Below are positions 1 to 5,294 of a stretch of 5,294 nucleotides of DNA, one piece after another (position 1 is the stretch's first letter; every line of letters starts with the position of its first letter). The stretch is taken from the NCBI GenBank assembly GCA_012974315.1, contig JAAXQI010000067.1:1-5294 (forward strand). The letters run 5' to 3'. The notes below the pieces were generated by a model. That model had not been told where the DNA came from, made no database searches, and saw only the letters and a list, made by a program, of their open reading frames with translations. A program made the translations under genes and the position numbers. The DNA is from Desulfobacterales bacterium. Lineage in GTDB: Bacteria > Desulfobacterota > Desulfobulbia > Desulfobulbales > BM004.

Positions 1-8
1 GGTTAACA

Positions 9-14
9 CTCTCC
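9..14 (-). promoter_or_regulatory. Possible ribosome binding site of the next operon gene, beyond the window edge
   Basis: On the minus strand, 14 bases after the bioHC stop codon, the sequence GGAGAG occurs, followed by 8 bases up to the window edge. If a start codon lies just outside, the spacing would be ideal. A further biotin gene such as bioD or bioA would be expected here from operon logic, but none can be seen. The short run 1-28 shows no terminator hairpin, only the small self-complementary CTCCAGGAG at 11-19. Tentative. Confidence 0.25.
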
Positions 15-28
15 AGGAGTTTAGGGGA

Positions 29-1492
29 TTACTTTGTAGCCTGCAGGAAATGAATCTGGTAGTTCACTTTGCAGCTGCCATAGGTTTGGGCAAACCAGTG
101 GTCCAGTTGCTTGAGCCGTGCAGGTGTGAGGGCAGGCGATCCTTGGTGGTGCCAGCCACCGGTTCCGGTTTTCTTGATATGCACTAACAGGTCGCGCGCT
201 GAATCATACTGTTTTTCAATCAATTCCTGTTCCGCTGTTCCTTGAGCAAAATACGCGTTCAGGCTGTGCTGCAGGGTGCCAACATCCGGAAAGGCATCGG
301 CCGCAACATTTCCCGGGTATCCAAAAAGGACTTTCAACCCGATCCCCAGTTTTTTTAATGAATCCGGTCCAAAAATTGAGCACAGAAAAGCTCCTCCCGG
401 CAAAAGAATCCGGGCAATATTTTTAAGTGCCCGGTCATGGTCTGAAAACCATTGCAGGGAGCCGTTGCTGACGACCAGGTCAAAGGATCCGGCATCAGCT
501 TCTTGCAGGTACTCCTCTCCCTCGACACAGATAAAGGCAATATTTTTTTTATCCAGTTTTTGGCTTGCTTTTGCAATCATCTCCCGGGAAAAATCGATTG
601 CCGTAATCTTTGCTGCTGGGAACTTGTCCGCCAGCAAGGAAGTAAAATTCCCGGTGCCGCAGCCAATTTCGAGAATTGTCTTAACGACTGCAGGATCTGG
701 TGATTGAGGAAGTATTGCAGCCAGTCTCTCTGCTACTTCAGTCTGGACTATGGCGTAGCTGTCATAGGAATCTGCAGCCCTGGAAAATTTTTTCCTGATT
801 TCCTCTTTTCGTAATTCATTTTGCAGCGAACAACTTTCAGCAAGGAATACTGCATGTCCGCTATTTTCAATGACCTCGACATCTGAGCCTTGCAGGGCTG
901 CCATTTCTGTTACAGGTGAAATGATGTCCTGCTTCCCGTGGATTAGACGCAGAGGAATATCCGGCACAGTGGAGGAGATTTTAAATTTCCCAAGATATTC
1001 CAATCCCTGTTGCAAACGCTTTACATTTTCATCTGCTGCAGCCAGATAAAGAGGTTCAAGAGTCTTGCAAAAATTGCTGTATGATTGCTTGTCGCCCAGA
1101 AAGCATTTCCGGTAAAAGCCCTTGAGGAAATTTTCCGGGTTTTGCCCAAACTCCATCTTCAGCTGCTTAATCTCATGTTCGGGCCATCCGGAACGGAATG
1201 AAACGAGAATCAACGAGTCAATTTTTTCCGGGTATTTGGCCGCAAAGTCGAGTCCAAGCATTGCCCCCATGGACCACCCAATAATACGGATTTTTTGTAT
1301 ATTGCATTGAGCAATCAGGTGTAAAATTTCTTCTTCAAGGGTATCAGGAGCCAGAAACGTTTCTGGAGAAATCCAGGATGGCGATGGTTTGAGCAATCGA
1401 AGTATTCTGCCGTCAAAGCCCCAACCCGGCAAAAAAACAGTAGGTATCTTTGCTTCAGGACTTTGGTTGACATTGAGAAATGAATGGCTCAT
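29..1492 (-). CDS. bioHC: Bifunctional biotin synthesis protein BioHC: pimeloyl-ACP methyl ester esterase fused to malonyl-ACP O-methyltransferase
   Basis: This 487-residue cytoplasmic protein joins two enzymes that open and close the synthesis of the pimeloyl chain of biotin. Residues 1 to about 225 are an alpha/beta hydrolase of BioH type: PGWG at 22-25 (oxyanion loop), nucleophile elbow GWSMG at 72-76 with Ser74, Asp189 in HGKQD and His213 in NSGHA complete the triad. This half demethylates pimeloyl-ACP methyl ester. Residues from about 229 are a BioC-type class I methyltransferase: the family's N-terminal signature (IRKKFSRAADSY), SAM loop LEIGCGTG at 274-281, acidic Asp300, SNGSLQWF at 342-349, FGP at 374-376 and HIKKTGTGG at 438-446. 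It methylates the free carboxyl of malonyl-ACP. The halves are joined by almost no linker, and no in-frame ATG lies at the junction, so a single polypeptide is made. BioH-BioC fusions in this order are known. BioH is shorter than the stand-alone E. coli protein (256 aa). It lies 57 bp after bioF. The ATG has no clear Shine-Dalgarno sequence. Confidence 0.93.
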   Translation of the reverse strand: MSHSFLNVNQSPEAKIPTVFLPGWGFDGRILRLLKPSPSWISPETFLAPDTLEEEILHLIAQCNIQKIRIIGWSMGAMLGLDFAAKYPEKIDSLILVSFRSGWPEHEIKQLKMEFGQNPENFLKGFYRKCFLGDKQSYSNFCKTLEPLYLAAADENVKRLQQGLEYLGKFKISSTVPDIPLRLIHGKQDIISPVTEMAALQGSDVEVIENSGHAVFLAESCSLQNELRKEEIRKKFSRAADSYDSYAIVQTEVAERLAAILPQSPDPAVVKTILEIGCGTGNFTSLLADKFPAAKITAIDFSREMIAKASQKLDKKNIAFICVEGEEYLQEADAGSFDLVVSNGSLQWFSDHDRALKNIARILLPGGAFLCSIFGPDSLKKLGIGLKVLFGYPGNVAADAFPDVGTLQHSLNAYFAQGTAEQELIEKQYDSARDLLVHIKKTGTGGWHHQGSPALTPARLKQLDHWFAQTYGSCKVNYQIHFLQATK

Positions 1493-1501
1493 GGATAGTA
1501 G

Positions 1502-1530
1502 TCTATATAGGATATGCGAAAGACAGGCAA
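1502..1530 (-). promoter_or_regulatory. Weak candidate sigma70-like promoter just upstream of bioHC
   Basis: On the minus strand TTGCCT (1530-1525) and TATAGA (1507-1502) are separated by exactly 17 bases. Each matches four of six consensus positions. Transcription would begin near 1495, only about three bases before the bioHC ATG, which has no ribosome binding site, so the transcript would be nearly leaderless. The boxes are weak, and a match of this quality can occur by chance in a 57-base gap, so bioHC may depend wholly on read-through from bioF. Confidence 0.2.
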
Positions 1531-1549
1531 GGGTTGAAGATAAAAGCCT

Positions 1550-2722
1550 TTAATCAGATATTGTCCGTAACGCTTTTGACAGAAGCTGGGCGCATTTTTT
1601 TAGATCCGGTTCCTGGTGGTGCCGGGTGATGGAGAACCGTAACCTGGCTGAACCTTCCGGCACGGTGGGTGGGCGGACAGCCTTGACATATATATGGTTT
1701 TTCTGGAGTTCTTCGGCGATGGCAAGGGCTTTAGCGCTGTCACCAATCATGATGGGAATAATTTGGGATGGCCCCGGATCGTCTTTTATGCCGTTTTTGC
1801 GGAGTTGTTTTTTAAAGAAAGCGACCTTTTGATGTAGATCAAGGCGTAATTGCGGTTCTGTTTTGACGAGGTAGAGAGCTGCAAGGTTAGCGCCAATAAC
1901 AGCTGGAGGCAATGCAGTGGAATAGATGAATGTGCCGGCCCTGTTAACAAGAAAATCGATAATGTCCCGGGAGGCAGCTGCATAGGCACCATAGCTGCCC
2001 AGAGCCTTGCCGAAGGTTCCCATGGCTATATCCACCCCGTCGCTGACATTGTCCTCCTCGATGATGCCAGAGCCATTCTCACCATACAATCCGGTGGCAT
2101 GGGCCTCGTCAACCATTAATAAAAAGCTGTAGCGTTTTTTAAGACTTACAAGATCGGCTAAAGGGCAACGGTCTCCGTCCATGCTGTAAATGGATTCGAC
2201 AACAACGAGCGCCCTGTTGAACTCATTGCGCTTTTCATGCAGGATCTGTTCGAGATGTTCGAGGTCATTGTGTCTGAACCGTATGGTCCTTGCACCTGAA
2301 AGCATGCACCCGTCATAGATGCTTGCATGGCTCAAACGGTCGGCAATGATGAGGTCCCCTCTTCCTGCCAGGGCAGGGATGATGCCGGTATTGGCCAGGT
2401 AGCCGCTGCCGAACGTCAGGGCTGCTTCCTTGGATTTGAGCTGAGCTATTTCCTCTTCAAGGAGGTGGTTGATCTCAAGATCGCCACTCATCAACCGGGC
2501 CGCCCCGGCCCCGGCCCCGAACATTTCGAGATATTTCCTGCTTGCTCCAATTACTTCAGGGTGCTCCGACAGGGCAAGGTAATCATTGGACGAAAAGTCC
2601 TTAAGCTCATCCTCATAATCCAACAACCTGACCCAGCCGTGGCCAAGTCGGGTTAAAGGTGATAATCTCCGCAGTGTTCCCGCCTTCTCCCTTTCCAGGA
2701 GAAATTGTTTCATCCGTTCCAT
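1550..2722 (-). CDS. bioF: 8-amino-7-oxononanoate synthase (BioF)
   Basis: This is a PLP-dependent alpha-oxoamine synthase that condenses pimeloyl-ACP (or pimeloyl-CoA) with L-alanine, releasing CO2, to give 8-amino-7-oxononanoate, the first step of biotin ring assembly. The protein is 390 residues from the ATG at 2722, the usual family length (E. coli 384). Visible family features, numbered from that ATG, are SSNDYL (44-49), GSG (105-107), His132 in DRLSHAS which stacks on the cofactor, DEAHATG (205-211) with Asp205 and His208, the Schiff-base Lys239 in GTFGKALGSYG, STALPP (268-273) and RLRFS near the C-terminus. The frame also extends one codon upstream to a TTG directly adjoining the ATG. 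I prefer the ATG, because AAGGAC lies 8 bases before it and orthologues commonly begin close to this point. It lies 32 bp after pcnB and 57 bp before bioHC, whose BioH half supplies its substrate. Nothing is missing or broken. Close relatives such as glycine C-acetyltransferase are less likely given the bioHC neighbour. Confidence 0.95.
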   Translation of the reverse strand: MERMKQFLLEREKAGTLRRLSPLTRLGHGWVRLLDYEDELKDFSSNDYLALSEHPEVIGASRKYLEMFGAGAGAARLMSGDLEINHLLEEEIAQLKSKEAALTFGSGYLANTGIIPALAGRGDLIIADRLSHASIYDGCMLSGARTIRFRHNDLEHLEQILHEKRNEFNRALVVVESIYSMDGDRCPLADLVSLKKRYSFLLMVDEAHATGLYGENGSGIIEEDNVSDGVDIAMGTFGKALGSYGAYAAASRDIIDFLVNRAGTFIYSTALPPAVIGANLAALYLVKTEPQLRLDLHQKVAFFKKQLRKNGIKDDPGPSQIIPIMIGDSAKALAIAEELQKNHIYVKAVRPPTVPEGSARLRFSITRHHQEPDLKKCAQLLSKALRTISD

Positions 2723-2730
2723 CAATTCCA

Positions 2731-2736
2731 GTCCTT
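2731..2736 (-). promoter_or_regulatory. Ribosome binding site of bioF
   Basis: AAGGAC on the minus strand ends 8 bases before the ATG at 2722 and 5 bases before the alternative TTG at 2725. Both spacings are usable. The better start codon favours the ATG, and the products differ by only one residue. Confidence 0.55.
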
Positions 2737-2754
2737 AGATTTGATTTATGGAGG

Positions 2755-4122
2755 TTATTTTTTCAGCCCAAAAATGGAGCCGCGCTTATTAACGCTAAAA
2801 GCCGGCCCACGGGTCCCTCTCTTTTTATATCTGGATTTTTTGGCAGGCTTTTGTTTTGCCTTGATTGCATAGAGCCTGGTTGATTCTTCCACGATATTTT
2901 CCGGAATCTTCTTGCCTGTGGTGGCTTCTGAAAAAATGCGAAAAAATAGATCACATTCCCGGTAATAACTTTTCTTTTTCAGCCATTTCGGCCAACTGTT
3001 CTCTTGGTCATAGCGCATAAACTGCGGCAGGGTAATCATATGCATCGCAATGCTTTCCTTGTGTGCACGTTTGATACTCATGGGCTCAAGAATTTCTTCG
3101 AGCCGCGCCCTGATCTTTCTTAAAAGACGATGGAATTCAGGCCCTTTGGTGTTTTTATTTAAGAGATCAAACTCGACAATTGCCCAGGGAGTCAAGAGTA
3201 GGGAGAAGATTAATTGATCCGGCAGCTTCATGCCCTGGGAATGCAACCTGTCAACAGTCGCCTGGATGGCAAGAAGCATCCTGCGATTTTCTGTATTTTC
3301 CGGAGGGGTATGAACAGCCTTGTAAAAGGGAAAAAGGACATAAAAAATTCCGCTGTCCATTGCCAGTTCTGTCCAGTCCTTGCAGGCAGTGCTGTGGAGA
3401 TCTTTCATCAGCTCATCGCGGATTCGGGAGACTGGGCAGAGTTTCAGTTCGTCCCTGTGATCAATGATAGCCTGCCAGGTCTTGGGTTCGATGGCAAAAT
3501 TATTGCGGGCTGCATGGCGGATAACCCGCATCATTCTGGCCGGGTCCCGTTGGAGTCTTCTGTCCGGTTCGCCGATAAAACGAACTATGCCCTTTTCCAG
3601 GTCAGTGACTCCATCAATGTAGTCAATGATGGTATGGTTTTCTATTTCATAGAATAAGCCATTAATAGTCAGGTCGCGTCGAAAGGCATCATCTGAAGGG
3701 GTTCCAAAGGTGTTGTTGGCAGCCAGAACCTTTTCCTTGGCGCTGATGTTGCCGCCATTAATATCGTATTCACTCCGGCAGCGGAAAGTTGAAACTTCGA
3801 CGATTTTGTCGCCAGGAAAAAAGACCTGCACCAATCTGAAGCGTTTGCCGATCAGGCGGCTGTTTTTGAAAATTTTACGGAGTTGTCCGGGTCTGGCATC
3901 CGTGCTGATGTCAAAATCTTTCGGGGTCTTGCCAAGGTAAAGGTCTCGCACCCCACCACCGACCAGGTAGGCAACATGACCGGCATCACGCAACCGGTAG
4001 AGTACCTTCAGCGCTTCCCGATCAATATTTTTTCTTGATATTGGATGACTTGACCGGGGAATAATGCGGGGAATTGGTGTATTGTCAACGGGCTTGCTTC
4101 TGGTTCCCGGGGAAGTAGGCAT
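2755..4122 (-). CDS. pcnB: Poly(A) polymerase PcnB (class II tRNA nucleotidyltransferase superfamily)
   Basis: This is a 455-residue enzyme of the class II poly(A) polymerase/CCA-adding family, which adds nucleotides to RNA 3' ends. In bacteria PcnB adds poly(A) tails that mark RNA for decay. The nucleotidyltransferase head (about 30-180) shows LVGGGVRD at 53-60, the metal-binding pair Asp69/Asp71 in KDFDI, the third carboxylate Glu109 in VEVSTFR, and RRDLTINGLFY at 148-158. Then comes the RNA-binding/neck motif RDPARMMRVIRHA (192-204), followed by a helical body. The stretch LIGKRFRLVQV (90-100) matches the poly(A)-polymerase-type signature rather than a typical CCA enzyme, and the Lys/Arg-rich tail (about 421-455) and overall length are like E. 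coli PcnB (465 aa). Poly(A) and CCA activities are hard to tell apart from sequence, so CCA addition is not excluded. The ATG at 4122 has AAGGA 8 bases upstream (4131-4135). It lies 33 bp after the flavin enzyme gene and 32 bp before bioF, so it is probably co-transcribed with both. Confidence 0.88.
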   Translation of the reverse strand: MPTSPGTRSKPVDNTPIPRIIPRSSHPISRKNIDREALKVLYRLRDAGHVAYLVGGGVRDLYLGKTPKDFDISTDARPGQLRKIFKNSRLIGKRFRLVQVFFPGDKIVEVSTFRCRSEYDINGGNISAKEKVLAANNTFGTPSDDAFRRDLTINGLFYEIENHTIIDYIDGVTDLEKGIVRFIGEPDRRLQRDPARMMRVIRHAARNNFAIEPKTWQAIIDHRDELKLCPVSRIRDELMKDLHSTACKDWTELAMDSGIFYVLFPFYKAVHTPPENTENRRMLLAIQATVDRLHSQGMKLPDQLIFSLLLTPWAIVEFDLLNKNTKGPEFHRLLRKIRARLEEILEPMSIKRAHKESIAMHMITLPQFMRYDQENSWPKWLKKKSYYRECDLFFRIFSEATTGKKIPENIVEESTRLYAIKAKQKPAKKSRYKKRGTRGPAFSVNKRGSIFGLKK

Positions 4123-4155
4123 GGTTTATATCCTTCGGTAAGATACCATCAGGAT

Positions 4156-5130
4156 TCAGGAGGTTACTGGTTCCTTATAGACAGATTCAGCCTGGGATGT
4201 AAACATGTCAAATACTTCTCTGACAGAGAGTATTTCTTTCATTTTGTAGACGTTCTCTCCTGAAAAAACAAGGCCTTCGTCAATATTGCCCTCCCTGGCC
4301 ATTGTCAGCCTGTCAGAGATGCAATAATAATGGTCGCATTTTTTCAGGCATTTATATTTGCATTCCTTGGCCTTCACTTCTTCTCCGGCCTTCATTTTAT
4401 CTACAAACGGGGTTCTGAGAGCCCTGCCAGGCAGTCCAACGGGCGAACGGATAATGGAAACATCTTCTTTCTTGGCATTGAGATAGGCCTGTTTGAAGGC
4501 GTCGGAAACCGAGCACTCATTTGTTAAAACGAAACGAGTGGCGATCTGAATCCCGTCAGCACCGTACTTATCCATCATCTCAGCCATTTCAAAACCGTTG
4601 GTTATGCCGCCGGCTGCAATGAGCGGCACTTTTTTTACAACCTTGCGGATCTTGGGAAACAGATCCCGCAAGGAAATGTCGGTTCCCAGGTGTCCTCCTG
4701 CTTCCTTGGCTTCAACAATAATGGCAGAAGCGCCAAGCTTTTCTGCAAGCCTGGCAAAGGCAGGAGAAGAGACGATGGAAATGATCGGGGTATTGGTTTC
4801 CCGGCCAATTTTGAAGATATCCCTGGAAAACCCCGCTCCGGTGATAATCATGTCGACCCCGGCTTCAATCGAACCTTTGACCAGGCTGTAAAAATTCTTC
4901 ATGGCGAACATGATATTCACCGCAATAATGCCGTTTGTGGCATTTTTTGCTTTTATGATGTCGGCCTTGAGTTCATCCAGTGGGATTGCAGAACCTCCGA
5001 TTGTACCGATGCCGCCGCACTCTGCGACAGGTATTGCAAGGTCAGAGGTAGAGACCCGGATAGACATCCCTCCCTGGATAAGGGGAACAGGGGCAGTGAA
5101 TGGTCCAATAGTAAGTGGGGGTAATTTCAT
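4156..5130 (-). CDS. Nitronate monooxygenase / FabK-like FMN-dependent oxidoreductase
   Basis: This is an FMN-binding TIM-barrel protein of the 2-nitropropane dioxygenase superfamily, which includes nitronate monooxygenases and the enoyl-ACP reductase FabK. Taking the ATG at 5130, it has 324 residues. Visible features are PLIQGGM at 16-22, the flavin-contacting NIMF (72-75) and TGAG (97-100), EAGGHLG with the conserved His147, AAGGITNG (172-179), a GADGIQIATRF phosphate-binding segment, and SPVGLPGR (229-236). The first two thirds resemble FabK closely, while the SPVGLPGR segment is more like nitronate monooxygenases, so the substrate is open. The C-terminal part carries Cys257, Cys261, Cys265 and Cys270 (C-x3-C-x3-C-x4-C), a possible metal or Fe-S site. 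The frame extends upstream to a TTG at 5157, but orthologues start with a sequence like MKLPPLTIG, so the ATG is preferred. Neither start has a strong Shine-Dalgarno sequence. It is the first gene of the probable operon. No signal peptide or membrane segment is seen. Confidence 0.85.
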   Translation of the reverse strand: MKLPPLTIGPFTAPVPLIQGGMSIRVSTSDLAIPVAECGGIGTIGGSAIPLDELKADIIKAKNATNGIIAVNIMFAMKNFYSLVKGSIEAGVDMIITGAGFSRDIFKIGRETNTPIISIVSSPAFARLAEKLGASAIIVEAKEAGGHLGTDISLRDLFPKIRKVVKKVPLIAAGGITNGFEMAEMMDKYGADGIQIATRFVLTNECSVSDAFKQAYLNAKKEDVSIIRSPVGLPGRALRTPFVDKMKAGEEVKAKECKYKCLKKCDHYYCISDRLTMAREGNIDEGLVFSGENVYKMKEILSVREVFDMFTSQAESVYKEPVTS

Positions 5131-5282
5131 GGGGTAATTAATGGTGCGGAAATACAATAGAACTTCGTGTATGGTTCTCCGCTACTTGGATTGCTACAAC
5201 AATGAAGTCGTAAATTATTAATTAAAATCAAATTGTTTAGTTTCATGAATAAAAAAATCATATCCATTAATAACGGAGGACT
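5131..5282. other. AT-rich divergent intergenic region
   Basis: The gap separates the leftward operon from a rightward gene, so it should contain promoters for both. The stretch from about 5205 to 5272 is strongly AT-rich and contains the small palindromes TTAATTAA (5218-5225) and TTCATGAA (5242-5249). TAAAAT at 5223-5228 on the plus strand and AATAAT at 5219-5214 on the minus strand each match five of six -10 positions, but neither has a convincing -35 box at the right distance. I therefore assign no promoter. I see no BirA operator (TTGTAAACC and its inverted partner) and no riboswitch-like structure here. Confidence 0.5.
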
Positions 5283-5294
5283 ATGCCCATCTTC
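5283..5294 (+). CDS. Start of a divergent gene, cut by the window edge; possibly an FmdB-family zinc-ribbon protein
   Basis: An ATG at 5283 follows a strong GGAGGA (5275-5280) after two bases and opens Met-Pro-Ile-Phe before the window ends. The spacing from the Shine-Dalgarno core is short but workable. Small FmdB-family putative regulatory proteins with a zinc ribbon typically begin MPIYEYxC or MPIFEYxC, and they are common in anaerobic proteobacteria, so the four visible residues fit. Four residues cannot establish a family, and the gene identity is a guess. Its existence rests on the ribosome binding site and the divergent intergenic layout. Confidence 0.4.

Noticed and set aside
11..19. 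CTCCAGGAG inverted repeat after bioHC
   Set aside because: The stem is four base pairs with a one-base loop and no T-run, too small to be a terminator.
276..707. Plus-strand open frames opposite bioHC, the longest 143 codons
   Set aside because: They lie antisense to strongly conserved BioC coding sequence, show no recognisable domain, and have the uneven composition of shadow frames.
3214..3657. Plus-strand open frame of 147 codons opposite pcnB
   Set aside because: It is antisense to conserved PcnB motifs and encodes nothing recognisable.
4123..4155. Possible terminator between the flavin enzyme gene and pcnB
   Set aside because: The 33-base gap has no GC-rich hairpin followed by a T-run; read-through is more likely.
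4690..5124. Plus-strand open frame of 144 codons opposite the flavin enzyme
   Set aside because: It is rich in Gly, Arg and Asp as expected of an antisense shadow of a TIM barrel, and the conserved motifs are all on the minus strand.
5131..5157. N-terminal extension of the flavin enzyme from a TTG at 5157
   Set aside because: The nine extra residues (MYFRTINYP) do not look like the family start, whereas the ATG at 5130 gives the usual MKLPPLTIG beginning. The extension cannot be fully excluded, because neither start has a good ribosome binding site.
5245..5294. Alternative plus-strand start ATG at 5245, open to the window edge in another frame (MNKKIISINNGG...)
   Set aside because: It has no ribosome binding site upstream, and its frame runs straight through the strong GGAGGA that serves the ATG at 5283.

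Overview
The window holds four complete genes, all on the minus strand and tightly packed, followed at the right edge by the first codons of a divergent plus-strand gene. In transcription order (right to left) they are: a nitronate monooxygenase/FabK-like flavin enzyme (4156-5130), a class II poly(A) polymerase/tRNA nucleotidyltransferase-type enzyme, most likely PcnB (2755-4122), 8-amino-7-oxononanoate synthase BioF (1550-2722), and a fused BioH-BioC protein (29-1492). The gaps between them are 33, 32 and 57 bp, none holds a convincing terminator, and all genes share one strand, so a single operon is the simplest reading.

The biochemical core is early biotin synthesis. The BioC half of the fusion methylates malonyl-ACP so that it can be elongated by the fatty-acid synthase. 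The BioH half removes the methyl ester once pimeloyl-ACP methyl ester is made. BioF then condenses pimeloyl-ACP with L-alanine to give 8-amino-7-oxononanoate. bioA, bioD and bioB are not in the window. A Shine-Dalgarno-like GGAGAG lies 8 nt from the left edge, downstream of bioHC, which suggests that another gene of the operon begins just outside. The flavin enzyme and PcnB are not classical biotin genes, and their link may be only positional.

The right edge (5131-5282) is an AT-rich divergent intergenic region. It ends in a GGAGGA ribosome binding site and a plus-strand start reading Met-Pro-Ile-Phe, which resembles the start of FmdB-family zinc-ribbon proteins, although only four codons are visible.

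The organism is a bacterium of moderate GC content. The look of the proteins (the BioHC fusion, a PcnB-type enzyme with a Lys/Arg-rich tail, a Cys-containing NMO-like protein and a possible FmdB start) fits a Gram-negative, probably anaerobic lineage such as Desulfobacterota. That is an impression from family resemblance, not a proven placement. I see no mobile element, CRISPR array, RNA gene or unknown defence-like system. The points most worth checking are the BioHC fusion and its apparently leaderless start, and the four-cysteine insertion in the flavin enzyme.
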